From the NCBI GenBank assembly GCA_037903475.1, contig JBAJFG010000043.1:62001-126000 (forward strand): a DNA stretch of 64,000 bases. Reading direction: 5' to 3'. The notes beneath the pieces are model-generated. The model had not been told where the DNA came from, ran no database searches, and saw only the letters and a program-made list of their open reading frames with translations. Below, piece by piece: positions 22,560-34,479 of the stretch. Source of the DNA: Ancylostoma caninum. Taxonomy: Eukaryota; Nematoda; Chromadorea; Rhabditida; Ancylostomatidae. Both the position numbers and the translations under genes were made by a program. Each line of letters begins with the position of its first letter. Positions within the stretch are counted from its first letter, which is position 1.

Positions 22560-22990
22560 TATTTACTCAGACATTCGAGCATTTGGAGCGCCGGTGAACC
22601 CGCCCACTTTTGGCCGATGCAGGCTTCCGGCAGGTAGTCGCGAGTGGAGCAGGAAAACCTGCTGTGAGCGCGCATGAGGCAGAGGATATACGGGTTACCC
22701 TGCACCCTGTTCTTTGCCTCCTTTGCCACATGGCACTCGAAGTGTATATAAGCCGGAAGACGGCTGTGAAAGCTTGGTCTAGTCTCTGCTGTGTCGGAGA
22801 CTAGACAAGCCCTACGGGACTTGTCTGGCAACTGAGGCCCGGTTGGAACTGTGGCCCAGTGTACCATTTGGCCAGACAAGCTGCGGTCGCGTGCCAACGC
22901 GGCGCGGACGGAAAATCCGCCTCGTAGCAGATGTCCGGCTCGTCGAGCGCTGGTGCAGGGAGCGCATACATGCACGGCGAACTCATTTTT
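22560..22990 (+). promoter_or_regulatory. GC-rich island with TATA box and stacked hairpins (solo LTR or structured-RNA promoter?)
   Basis: A GC-rich block in AT-rich surroundings. TATATAAG lies at 22745-22752. Immediately downstream are three hairpins: AGCCG/CGGCT (22751-22765), GTCTAGTCTC/GAGACTAGAC (22777-22786 with 22797-22806) and AGACAAG...CTTGTCT with a CCC/GGG inner stem (22803-22826). The second and third share bases 22803-22806 and therefore exclude each other. The arrangement is what one expects of an LTR (TATA, then structured R/U5) or a Pol II structured RNA. No second LTR or internal retroviral-type region is nearby, so a solo LTR is possible. Open frames through it (22559-22975, -) show no domain. 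Confidence 0.35.
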
Positions 22991-23381
22991 GAACTATTTT
23001 TGTAGTCACCGGTTGCAATAGAACATGATTTGCCTTTATCCGGCTATCCCCGTAGTAGGATCGCAGCAGGTCAAATGCAGGATAAGGAGCGACTAACGGT
23101 GGAATAGGCGCGCCAACTCCGCTCACTTTTGCCTTTGTCCCGCGGGTGTCATGCCATGTCATGAAACGTTGTGGACCGGCGCTCCAAACGCACGAATGCC
23201 TGGATTTCCCCTCCTATTGACATTTGGAGAAAATAATTCAACACCCATCTACCCAATAGTCGCCAGTATGGATCCAAAGTATGTACGAGCACAATTCCCC
23301 GAGTGGACTGAGATGAAAAATTCTGAAAATTTCTCAGAATAAGACTGGAAATCCCCCATATTGCTTTTTCATCCGTTCCTT

Positions 23382-23412
23382 CCATTCATTCATTCATTCA
23401 TTCATTCATTCA
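23382..23412. repeat. (CATT)n microsatellite
   Basis: About seven uninterrupted CATT units, followed by decayed ATTCAGAAT repeats to about 23445. Confidence 0.95.
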
Positions 23413-23617
23413 GAATAAATAAATTCATTCAGAATTCAGAATAATTCAAATTTTCGAGTTCCAAATAGATGAAATATTCGAATATTACTGGAAAAAATCT
23501 CCAACCCTACTGGATGATATGGTTCATTTTTATTCAATTATTTAAGTTTTCGACCTCATCGGGATGATTTGCCTGGATTCCTGCATAATTTGATAGTAAT
23601 CTGGTTCAGAATATGGC

Positions 23618-23847
23618 CCGTTAGCTCAGAGATGGCACCTGGGTGGACTTTGTCTGCAATTACGACTTTGTCCATAGGGTGCGTGCGGTAAGAAATTTCA
23701 CTAAAATGTAGTAGGGAGACATCAAAATGGAAGCAATCACATCACATACCTATTGAAAGAGTACAAAAATTAGATTACTTGGGCGATTTCGGAATGAAGT
23801 CGTGATTGCAGACAAAGTGGATACAGGTGCCATCTCTGAGATAACAG
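23618..23847. mobile_element. MITE-like element with about 50-bp terminal inverted repeats
   Basis: Left end GTTAGCTCAGAGATGGCACC and right end (minus strand) GTTATCTCAGAGATGGCACC are followed on both sides by ACTTTGTCTGCAAT-ACGACTT. Total length is about 230 bp with no coding content. The TAGCTCAG-GATGG string looks like a tRNA A box but occurs in both ends, so it belongs to the inverted repeat. Target duplication unclear. Confidence 0.8.
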
Positions 23848-23849
23848 AC

Positions 23850-26155
23850 TGTATTTTGCTTAGCCCCTCCATATCGCAGCTCTTGTAACCTGTGTAAATT
23901 ACTTCCTCAAACTCGCATAAGATTGTCGCGAACAGCCAGCTTTGTTTATCCCTGCTGTTTTGCCATTAATATGACATTTGTCACATTGTGCTGACACCTT
24001 GTCGCCAACCTAGGCCAGTTAGGTAAGTATAAATAGCACCTGTTGAGTGGTTGCACTTTCCTTCTGGTCTGCGAGCGTTTTTGAGACAAGTTCTGGAATT
24101 GAAATCAGAACCAGAAACCAATACTTATAAGTATTCTTGGATAATTTGTACTTTTTCATTCATACCCTTTAATGGAGCGAACTGGAATCTGTCACTTCAT
24201 CCTGGTTTGGGGTGCATAAACTTACTTCCTTTTTTTTCCGAAATTTGTTGACTGCGCTATCACCTGTGCTACTAATAGCCGAATCACACCCCAATTTTCT
24301 GGGATTTTTGCTTAGTTGGATTCTCCGTGAGCTGCTGAGAGTGCGATAAAAGTCACAGGACCTAGGAGAGCCCTAACTTTTAGGGCTATTTTCGCCGAGC
24401 AGAGCCAGACTGCTTGTCGTGGGTATAAGCCGTCCTGCATGCATCTGTCCTCCTGCCTCCTTCGATATTTTCCTATTTGCTCCTCATTATTATGACAGGT
24501 TTCTGCTATTTTTACTATTTACAACCTGGCCAGGATTGTCGTCACGCATGTCCGTAGAGTCTAGTGATGACGTCAGTGAGTCTCCTGGATTTCCTGGAAG
24601 TATTATATTTGAAGTTCTTTTTTAAGATATGAGCAGATTGAACGTTTTTTAAATGTTTTTGATCTCTGTTCGCTCTACAGACAGTCTGACTGTCTCCATA
24701 AAAATAAATTTCATCTGTCTGATCTTTCTAGAATTTTTCAGCAGGGTCAACATTCCGTCCTATTTTCATTACTATGTACTTTGCCTTATTAGGTATTTTT
24801 CTTAAAATTTGCGCGTGTTTTTCTGATTTTTTTGCGGTTAGTATTTCTTGTTTTAGTTGTCTTTACAAATTTTCTTGAAATTCCTGCATGTTTTCTGATT
24901 TTTTTACATTTAGTTCTTCTTACTTTGATTGTGTTTAGAACATTCAATAATATCTTACACTCCATATCGTCATACATGACAATTAAGTACGATATGCTTA
25001 GTGACATCATTTGAAAGATAACAAGACATTTAAGGAGAGGTTTTTTGTTCTCTCAGATGTCAAGGCCCTAAAAGGCCCTTAAGGAGACGAAACCCGACGT
25101 CATTCCACGATGCAAAACCTGAAGTCTTTATAAACAGGATAAAGCTGCTGGGTGTAAGTGGCGTCCCCGCAGTGCCCCTGCTACCTCTGCTCGACACGGT
25201 TCCCGTGGATGTTTTTCTGGGGTCTGATCCAGAATCGAGCCATAAAAGGCGTCGAAACAATCCTCGGTTTCCTTTTTGTTGCACGGGCGAGCACTCGAGC
25301 GTTCTCGACTGCCCACGGCTGATCTAAGCGAATCAAAGGTGAACATGTGACGACGCTGGCGAGCCCCGCGCCACTCTATTACATTATTATATACGACATT
25401 GCTTATTTTATACTGACATAGCAGCTGATTTCATTTGCGCCCCCCGCTCCCCTGCCTTTAGTGCTCTGAGTGGAGACGACGAGAAATCCGCCTATATATG
25501 TTGTCGATTTTGAGTTTTTTGGGATTCTGCTAATTTACAAGCACGAATCCCCTCAAGGTCCTGGCTTCCGGGCTTAAAAGTCTGTGATTTTGCGTTCGGC
25601 TTCTCTTCACCATGTGGCTGCTGCAGGGGTTTTCTATGTCATTAAGGGGTCCATAACAGCCGACGTCATAGATGTCAGAAAAAGAACACGCAGTCACTAT
25701 GCGCAAAATGATGATATTAGGCGTCACAGCCAATCCGAGCTGCACTGACTGCCCAAGTTGGGCGGAGCAAGCTTTTTACATGACTCGAAGTACTTGCAGA
25801 ATAGGACCACAGTATTTTAGACCTCGCAGAGTATGCGAAACCTCTCTTTTCAAGTAAAGTGCTGCTCTATGCACCATGCACCGCCCACTAGCTCTTGCAA
25901 TCCCTAAAGTCAAATTTCTTTCACTGTCCAGTCCAATCCATTCGTCCACGGCTGGAAACAAATCTCTTAATCAAATCCCTTTACTGTTATTTATACCTGT
26001 TTACTAACGTATTGTCCTATACATATTTTTCACCCTTTACCTTCTGTCAGCCTACTTCTTCTGGTTTCTCGCTCACAGATGTGCTGTTTTGTGTTTCTAT
26101 GGAGCACTTCTAGCTAACCTTTGCCCATGGGCTCGCTGGTCTATTTCTTTCACTC
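23850..26155. other. No supported gene
   Basis: Mostly AT-rich sequence. A GC-richer patch at about 25130-25370 gives short open frames without domains. No repeats with clear partners were recognised. Confidence 0.45.
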
Positions 26156-26166
26156 GGGGGGGGGGG
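26156..26166. repeat. Poly(G) tract, 11 nt
   Basis: Run of 11 G followed by AGGG. Confidence 0.95.
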
Positions 26167-26285
26167 AGGGCGTATATAGCAACACAGTGGGAAATAGTCC
26201 AATAACTAAGAGAAAATAACTACGTATCGTTTTATACCTCTACTCCACTCAGCCTTGTCTTGTAATTGATTGAATAAATGGATGA

Positions 26286-26310
26286 AAAATAAATAAATAA
26301 GTAAATAAAT
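26286..26310. repeat. AAAT-type simple tract (possible retroelement tail)
   Basis: AAATAAATAAATAAGTAAATAAAT-like tract. Similar tracts occur at 13179, 21338, 33276 and 43939. They may be tails of old non-LTR elements whose bodies are no longer recognisable. Confidence 0.6.
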
Positions 26311-26734
26311 CTCCGTTCTTCGTCCCTCAGTTACGAAGTTACTCCTATAGACAAATTTTTATAAGAATTGAGAGATTTCCTCTCCTTTTTTCACATTAAT
26401 AAAGAGCTGAATCACATTTGAGGGTGATGCTGAGAAAAAAAAATGGGTGGAGAAAACTGTGCAGCACGAGGACAGCTCGGACAGCCCAACGCTTCTTGCC
26501 CCTACTTGCTGCCATCCTCCACTCAGTCGCTGCTGAAATTTCCTTCCTCTTAGCAGCAGTTGGGGAGAGCATGACGGCATACAGGAAAAGATTTTCGAAC
26601 TGCGTTCGTGCTGCGCAATCATCATAGAATTTGGAATCATCTTCACTCTAATTCTGGGAGCCCTGTTCCCCCACATAATTGGAGAAAGAGGATGGACGGG
26701 TTTGTTGGCCACGATATGACGTACACTACAAGGA

Positions 26735-26845
26735 AATCCAAACGGCCGTGGCAGACACAGACAACCAAAGTCACATGGAGAACCTCTGTGTCTCTGCCCA
26801 AGAGAGGAGCGCCGCGATCCCACCCCTCGCACACGACCGTTTCGA
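26735..26845 (+). repeat. Dispersed GC-rich repeat, copy 1
   Basis: Contains CTCTGTGTCTCTGCCCAAGA followed by GAGCGCCGCG. The matching copy is on the minus strand at 45335-45455, about 75% identical by eye. In both copies the same frame is open and reads CVSAQ-x2-SAA. That could mean a conserved coding block or simply shared ancestry. Confidence 0.65.
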
Positions 26846-26899
26846 GCTCCCTGTACCAACACAAGCTCTTCTGTTACGCAGCAGGAGCTCTCCCAATGC

Positions 26900-28765
26900 G
26901 CTCACGTGAAAACTGTCACGAACAAACAACCACAAGCCACGCCTACTATCCTTCCTCGTAGTTTGCCACTCACTGCTCTGATACCACGTTTCTGGAGAGT
27001 TGTCCTCCCTCTTCTCTGAGATCTTTTATTACTCCATATGAAAAATCCATAATTTCTAAAACTCTAATCTCACTCTAAAAACTAGTAGAAATTTCGATAG
27101 CTTGAGAAAAAAAATTGAATTTCGAATCTATTCTGATCTGGCTTTATGGAAGTTGTGAAAATTGGAAAGCACCGCGTGAACTCTATTCATTTGCATAAAT
27201 CGGGAGAATTGCCTAATGATATAATTTCATACAAACGTTAGCCCATTTTTAGGTGGTTCTGATGCAAATGCCACAATGTTGAGATGTTACCTGCTCAACA
27301 TTGAGGTGCTGCTCGTCAAAATATGCCTAACTACGCATCCAGACTCGTTACCGGCCATTCACCTTTGTGTTTCCAGACTCGTTAACACTTGTTTACCTTC
27401 CGTTTTGAAGTTTGGTTCTGAGACATGAACATTACCCGTCTGCGTTTCTGGAGGCTGAACGGTGTTCTTGCAGCCTTGTCGGGGCCTATCAGTGGCGGCT
27501 GCTGAATACTTGAGAATCTCTGAGTTATTTTGAAAAGGTTTAACAGCAGATATCGTGCCCGAACAGCGTTTTCTTAGCGCAGATGGTCAAGGTGGCAACT
27601 GACCCTTCATCGTGAAGAATAAAGCTCTTAAAATCTCCCGATCTCCCGGGAAAACACTGAAAAAGAACAGGAGATTTTTTCTCACTAAGCAAAATGAGTT
27701 GATTATGAGCTCTTCCACTACAGGTTGTGAAGGTTTGCACAGCCTTGGCAAGCTATGTGAACCAATAGCTGATGAAATGAGTTTTCTCAAACCATCAAAC
27801 TTTACCAGTAGTCGTTTCTCCTCTCCACATAATGAAGACTTAAGTTTTATGGACTAGGTCGCCACGGAACTCCAAGTTTGCTACCAGTCCACAACCCTTC
27901 ACGAAACTGTTCATTCCGGCGGCACAGAGTTCCACTGGCTAATGTTTCTGAAGCATATCTACTGGATTAGTAGTAGGTAGTAATATGGGTGAGTAGGCGG
28001 ATTGAATTGAATAGTTGCAAACCCTGGTTTATGTCTCCCCCGATGCCTCTCCGCTTCAGATCCGTAAAAATGCATGTTTTTTTTTCAACAAAACCGCTTC
28101 CACCAATGACGACAAACGTACCAGGTGGAAATTTCCACTGATTGAAGTTTTTCTAGTAGCTGTTCATGCGGAAAAGCACTGAACCAACGTTCAGAATTTA
28201 ACTTCCGCTCGAATTCACTTATAGTCACGTGCATTTTCTGCAAAAATGTCAGCGAATTTTGCAACAATTTTGCTGGGAAAGTCTAAACACCAGGAAGCAT
28301 CACAAAAGCTCCTGGGTTTTTTAAGCATGAGAAAAGAATTGCTCTCCGAAGTTGTGGTGTAATGTACTTGTGCACATAATCTACATGTATAACTCGAATG
28401 TTTTGTCATTATTATATATCTACACCGCATCATTATTATATATCTACAAGAAAATATTTTGCTCATTTTCCTTAAACACCGAGCGAAAACTGATCCTTCA
28501 TCGAATCTAACCAATGTGACCGGCTTAGTCGTTTTTCCAAAGCTCTACATTTACTGATATAACTCGCAGTCGCAGTAGTCATAGTAAAAGAAGTAAGACC
28601 GTAAGGTCCACGCTGCACCTAGCGCTTTCTCTCAAGGATAGCAGGTTACATGCTGTAATAACGAAAGCGTCACGATTATGTCTCTTGGATTTTTGTCAGT
28701 ACCACATAAGCGTTTCATTAGCAATTTTTCCTTCATTCCATGTACATATGTGTTTTCTTCCTGCA
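26900..28765. other. No supported gene
   Basis: AT-rich. An imperfect tandem pair around ATTATTATATATCTACA lies at 28409-28450. Open frames at 27612-27857 and 28215-28514 show no domains. Confidence 0.45.
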
Positions 28766-28769
28766 CCTC

Positions 28770-29000
28770 CTCAGGCAACAACACCGTGCGACCCGACAGC
28801 CAAATCTACCCGACCGGACCACCCGAGCTACCAAATTTGTGGGCGTGGCTAGTTACCTCGCGATCCGAGAGAATTACCAGAAGCACCGCTCGACCCGAAG
28901 GCATTAGATGAAATACTGGGCGAGTCGAGCACACGATAGGGATCCAGCGGGTGAGCTGAGGGAATACTAAAGATTGCCGGGCGACCCGAAGGCAAAGCCT
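28770..29000. repeat. Cluster of GCGACCCGA-type motifs, block 1
   Basis: GTGCGACCCGACAGC (28787-), ACCCGACCGGACC, CTCGACCCGAAGGC and GGGCGACCCGAAGGC recur within about 220 bp. The same motif, in both orientations, forms a second block at 29985-30095. Confidence 0.6.
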
Positions 29001-29736
29001 TGGAATTCTAGGCACATAAAAACATCTCCATTGACGCATTAGGAAGAGAGATTTTCATGTCAGCGTGAGGCAAAGGCCGTGGCAGAATATCCTTTTGACT
29101 CATTAATAATATTTCGTGGTTATGGATACTTTTTTTGTAGGCAGATTCGCAAGAAATTTGGATGACTTGGAATGAAAACATTTGTCAGCTATCCTTTTGT
29201 ATGTTTCCAAAGAAAATTTGTCTGGGAGACCAGTCAAATTTTTTGAATGACTCTCCCAACAAACTCACAGGCTACTTATGGTGTTTGAACAAGAATTATG
29301 CATATTATGAGAAGAACTTACGAAATCCTAAAAAAATTTCAGGATTCAGTGGTCCGGAACCGCCTCTGTGTGCTGCAGCATGCTATTCTCGGTCTTCTGA
29401 TTATCTACGCATCCGTACGTTTCACTAACATCACCGCTCTCTCACATTTTTGATTGATCTTATGGTGTGGGATAGTCAGCAAATCCGGACCACTAATATC
29501 TCATCTATCTCATACGCATACATTTAGCTAACAAGGAGATGCAACAGGCGAAACATTCAAAATGCCAATGCTCTAGAAGTTCTTACTGTTGAGGGCCGCG
29601 TTTACACTGGATTGCTGTGGACCCGTAGCACCCTATTTCCTAAAACCGCTCATTTTGGTGGACCTCCAAATCCTCAACGTTCCCCAGAGGAGTGATGACA
29701 TGGATAACAATAAAATCAAAACGGCATGCTGTGTCG

Positions 29737-29819
29737 ACACAAATGGCCGAATGGATAAGAAAGCGGATTTCCAAGACAGAATTCGGTATGAGAGACAGGT
29801 TCGAGTCCTGAAGGTTGGG
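29737..29819 (+). ncRNA. tRNA-like sequence with A and B boxes (pseudo-tRNA or SINE head)
   Basis: An A-box-like TGGCCGAATGG (29744-29754) lies 54 nt before a perfect B box GGTTCGAGTCC (29798-29808), the spacing of a class II tRNA such as Leu or Ser. Four of five T-stem pairs form, but the acceptor arms pair at only two of seven positions and the D and anticodon stems are poor. It is therefore not a functional tRNA. A decayed tRNA or the Pol III promoter of a SINE fits best. Any downstream SINE body is not defined. Confidence 0.4.
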
Positions 29820-29984
29820 AAGGCTGCGATAAAGCATTGGTCGGGAGTCAAAAATTTTTCACTTTACTTTATGGACACTCTAATGTTGAAATCTTTTTGT
29901 CTCCAAGCTACCACGAGCATGTTAGCGTAGGTAGGGTTGGCTTTGAATTTAAATGTCAATTACTGACTTTGAAGTGCTGGTGAA

Positions 29985-30095
29985 CCGCCGGCATTCACCG
30001 TGCGACCCGACGACGGTTACTGGGCGACCCAAGCGTAACGCGTCGGGTCACCCGATAATCGCTGTCGGGTCGCCCTGTATTATTGCCCGATCCAC
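29985..30095. repeat. Palindromic block of GCGACCCGA motifs, block 2
   Basis: GTGCGACCCGACGACGG and TGGGCGACCCAAGCG face GCGTCGGGTCACCCGA and GCTGTCGGGTCGCCC around a centre near 30036, so the block is an imperfect inverted repeat of about 75 bp made of four motif copies. It is unlike the AT-rich flanks. Confidence 0.65.
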
Positions 30096-30099
30096 GCAA

Positions 30100-33000
30100 G
30101 GAGGATCTCTCCTCCCAGCATTAGCTTTATCATTGTTCTCCCCCAGAATCAGCTGCTCGTTTACACATATAAGTGGGCCATAACCAACTAACCTCCACAC
30201 GCAAGTTAGCTGGCTATTCATAACGAGGGTAATCTTAAGCGCATCTTAGGAGGTGAATATGCCGCCAGATCGCTGCAAAGTCGATTAACCATTTTAGTCC
30301 GTTTCAAATTCTGTTTATCTTTTTTTTATAACAAGGAAATCATAAATAAATGAGTAAATTTGCCTAGAAACTTCAATTTTTGGGGCGCCAAACTCTGACT
30401 GCTCAATCACTTGGTGCCATTATTTCGAGAGAAAAAACTAGCACATCTTCTCCATTTTGCTTATTTTTCTCTGGCCCTATTTGTGTTGGACTTGTACCAA
30501 GCATGAAATGGCTTAATCCTTAGAGAAATTTGTGCTGACTTCACATTTTCTCCCTGTGACGATGCTTCCCGAGGGTATAGTCCGCTATACCAGGAAGGGG
30601 TTTGAGGCCGAGCTCTACGACTGGTTACTCCACCCAGTCAGCTAATTTCAGGGCCCGTCAGAGCTGCCCACTCCGGGTATAACGCTCCACCCCCTTCTCG
30701 AACTCTCACTTTAAAAGGTTTTGAAGGCAAAATTCACTGGAAGGAGCACTTCTGTTCCAGCGTAATCGCCATTCTTAAGCAGCTGCACTCGATATCCGGC
30801 GCATTCAGCGGCCTTATCACAAATTCATGGCAGCTAGTGGACCATGCGCGGGGTTCATTGACAGACGTAGTGGCCTTCCGACACGGAAAGCCCTTTTTGC
30901 TTGTCAACATTAGTGCAAATGGTGTCAAACAATAGTAGACCAGAGTCTTCGGCAACCACAAAGCATGTGTGATAGCGGTGACGAGTGAAATTAGCAAATC
31001 AGTGAACTACTGAAGTTAGGAATAATCACGCCTACGTCTGGACTCAGTGAACGTCGTGAGAACGAGGCGCATCAGCTCAGCAAGAAGGTATGCATGGAAA
31101 AGGGGAGAAATTTCAACAAAAAAGTTCATAAAAGGAGCCATTGGAGCTATGCCAGGAAGGCGGAGAATACCATCGATGCTCGGGCGTTGTCTTCAAGTAG
31201 CAGTTCAAGTACCTAGATTATTTAACTTATTTACTCCTCGTTAACTTATGTTTATTTGTATTTTTTATTTCCACGAAATAAGAGTTGTCTACCAATTAGG
31301 AGGTACCCGGTGAACACTATGGACATATACGACAATTTACACAAGATGCGTGCGTCATCCGCTACTGATAGATGCGTGCTTCAAACGTGCGCATCCATAT
31401 ACGGAAGGCATTCTGTAAAGAGGACAATGCGGCTTATATAGCGTGCATGAATGTACCGCGCTGACGCAACGAGGTCACAAGTGCGTGCATCTCACCTGCG
31501 TCTGTGCTGCGTTAGGGCTGTGACTATAGACGCACGCGCGTCAAACGCAGGTGGTTAGTATAAGGTGCTCTTATCAGTTGATTATTGGCATAATCCTAAC
31601 GTTGAAGAACTGCTGTTGACCTGATTTTGTGCCATTCTTTGACTGGAAAGGAACTTGTTCAATTTTTCTTAGATTATCCATGGCAAACACTATCTGTATC
31701 GAAGTACTGCATTTTATATTTCTTTACCACAGTAATAACAGCCACAGTAATCCCCTTTTTTCTAATGTAACAGAGCCCGAATACTGTAACAATCCAGAAA
31801 AAAAAACTTTGTTTTATTTGGATCACACCTTTCTCTGCGAATTCCAAAGCCAATCTCCTGGCTATCGTCGTTTCCATCTCATTAAAAGTGCACGCCCTTC
31901 CACTTTCGCGGCAAATAAAACTTCGCGTAGCGCTAATAGCGGAACGATTAATCCTCACATCATCTGTTATGCACCGACTACAGCGGTTTCAGTCGCCAGC
32001 CGCCAAACCATTAAGCAGCCCGGAAGCCGTGGTTGCTTTCTTCCAGCCGAAAACAGAAGAACGCTTAAGATTTGGTTGTTTTTCCTGGATCTGCGCCATA
32101 GTACCGTCTGTGTAGCGCCTTAATAGCTTTTTATGAACTGCCTTTGAAAGGGGTTACGTCATTTTGGTCATCAGCAGGTCGTTAAGTACGTCCGACTAGT
32201 GCTTAATCTTCTTTAGTGCAGTTGAGGACCGAACACTTGTTTACATTAAGCAGTAGTATGCTATCTTTAGTCTCATATTTAATTCATTGTTGCTTCCTTT
32301 GCAGTAAGCCTTTTATATATCTCCTTGAACAACTTTTCCAGAGTTTTCTGCGCTATTTCAGTGATAATCTCTTTCCTTAGTATCTCTGTATTTTTCTCCA
32401 TCGTTCCTGCGCTGTTTGAAGGCTGTCAAACACAACATATTAACTGATGACCTTTTCCACAGTTTCATGAACTCTTTGAACGCTTCAATAGTCCAGTCCA
32501 TTATGCGAGAACTGGTCCCTAGACTTTCCCGTAGCATCAACAAAAGCTATCCTCTGCTTCTCTATCTCCCTTTTGCTTCTCTATCTCCCTATCTTTTGCA
32601 TACGTTCCATAACACTGCAATGATTCAGAGACTCTCCAACTAAGGATGCATCTCTGTTTTGATGGTATGCTTCTCTACGTGGGAAGGTTTCTGGTAATCT
32701 AGAACACAGCTGAAGGATAGAGTTGCGTCAACAAGGAAAAGGCCGCACAGGAGGGTATTTAAGGAAAATTGGAGCATTCTCAAAAGACAGATGTTAATTG
32801 CTAGCCGTTGAGCAGAAGGCCACACTTCATACATGAATATCCTGCACGAGTTTAAACACAGACCCTGAAACGATATTGATTACGGATAGCTCCTCGCACG
32901 GGTAGTGGAGGTTTAAATACGCGGTGAGAAAAAATTGTGGAACGGAGTTTCCATTCCAGTTTCTTGCGCTACTCTACCACCTTTGTCTAGTGCCTATAAT

Positions 33001-33185
33001 TATTTTAATAAGGAAGTATAGGTCTTTTAACACTGTTTTGCTATCCCCCCAAAAAAAATCAGGAAATACACCGAAATTCAATATAAGGAACATTCCTGTT
33101 CCCATCATGGAAATCCCGCTTTGGAACATCGTTGAAATGATCGAACTTATATCCAGCAAGCAGTGGCGGACGCAGAAAGTTGGTG
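30100..33185. other. No supported gene
   Basis: The largest open frame (31629-32123, +) and its minus-strand counterpart show no domain I can name. A CG-rich patch at 31330-31560 repeats GTGCGTGC-like words. No transposon ends were recognised. Confidence 0.4.
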
Positions 33186-33188
33186 GGA

Positions 33189-33411
33189 GGGGGGGGGGCC
33201 CCCCATGGAGAAAAAGTGGTTTCTCCGCTGTTTTGGAAACCAGACGGAAAATAAAATTAATAAAACTATAAATTGTAATAATAAATAAACAAAAATTATA
33301 TTAAAAATAGTATTAAAAACAAACAAATTGAAAAAACTAGTACAAGATTTTTTTATGTATTGTAAAATAATTCCAAAGATTTGCCGACCCATTCTCGGGG
33401 AGGGGGGGGGG
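33189..33411. repeat. Two poly(G) tracts, 10 nt each
   Basis: G10 at 33189-33198 runs directly into C6, giving a self-complementary G/C block. GGGGA then G10 ends at 33411. AT-rich sequence lies between, including an AATAAATAAA tract at 33278-33290. Confidence 0.9.
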
Positions 33412-33639
33412 TTCTTCTGAAGCGTGTTGAGGTTAACTGATCGACCAAGGACTTTTGTTGCGGTGAGCAATACCTCTGAGAAAATCTGGAATGAATTTCT
33501 TTGTAGTTCCAAAAAACAGGGGAGAGAACTATAGACGACTTTCCAGAAGTGATGAAAAACAATTGGTGTGGAAGCAAATGGTGGTTATTATAAAGACTTT
33601 CCCCCATTTTACCAACATGTTTGTTTTTGTATGTTCGCC

Positions 33640-34475
33640 ATTATCAGGCTCGCTGATGACATTGTTCTCCTGACACACACACGCCGCATGAAGCAGAACA
33701 GATGGTCCGTCAACTTAACGAAGAGGGCAGAAAGGTGGGACAGCAACTCAACGCGAAGAAGACCAAGGCGATGGGAAACAGATTCGCAGACCCCTCCGCA
33801 GTCCGGGTAGATCAGAAGACGCTCGAAAACACCGACGAATACGTCTACTTATGGTGACTGATTAACATGGGCAACGACTTGAAGCCTGAGATCATCAGGA
33901 GAAGGAGAGCTGCGTGGACCGCTTACAATACCATCAGACAAGCCTGCTGTGTCTGAAACTAAGAATCAGATGTTGAGCGCTGAACTGTTCAATAGCACCG
34001 CCATCCCGGCACTGTGTTACGAAGCGAGACGTGGTCGTTGACGAAAGCGATGGAAACACAGTTGAGGACCACGCAGGCGTCGATTGAAAGAGATATGGTC
34101 GTCAACACGCTGCGTAGACAACGATGCGAAGGGCTGCATAACTCTGACATTCGCTCCTGTTTAAAGCCATGGATGCTCTCGAATACGCGAATCACTCAGA
34201 GCACCGTTGGGCCAGGCATGCGATAAGAAGCAATGACGTGCGATGGAACAAGGCAGTCATCGAGTGGTACTCACGTGAGAAGAAGCGCCCCCTTGGTAGA
34301 CCTCCAACCAGGTGAAGTGACTCTGTTTCGATTCGATATAACATCGTTGATGACAGAATGAGGTAGCTTGTACACTGGTCCACAAGAGCTCAAACCAGAA
34401 ACGATTGGAAAAGATGCTACGATTCGCAACAAAAGAACCGCCGAGTCTGAAGCACGGATCAATCAAGTAACCAAG
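33640..34475 (+). mobile_element. RTE-type LINE fragment, frameshifted reverse transcriptase C-terminal half
   Basis: Successive frames on the plus strand give RLADDIVLLTHTRRM (motif C, FADD), QLNAKKTKAMGNRFADPSAV, DEYVYLW-LINMGNDLKPEI, RRRAAWTAYNTIRQAC, LRSETWSLTKAMETQLRTTQ and ASIERDMV-VNTLR. Then follow RWAGHAIRSNDVRWNKAVIEW, YSREKKRPLGRPPTRWSDSV and a tail near 34450. This is the standard order of the RTE protein from the catalytic DD onward. Many stops and frame changes show age. The 5' half is missing. It is not the same RTE subfamily as the copy at 1.0-1.9 kb: the shared blocks differ at many residues. Confidence 0.8.
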
Positions 34476-34479
34476 TAAT

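Noticed and set aside
22559..22975. 138-codon minus-strand open frame
   Set aside because: Explained by high GC content of the TATA/hairpin island; no domain.
23615..23635. tRNA A-box-like TAGCTCAG-GATGG
   Set aside because: Present in both terminal inverted repeats of a MITE and no B box follows.
31629..32123. 164-codon plus-strand open frame and overlapping minus-strand frames
   Set aside because: No recognisable domain in any frame and no splice support.
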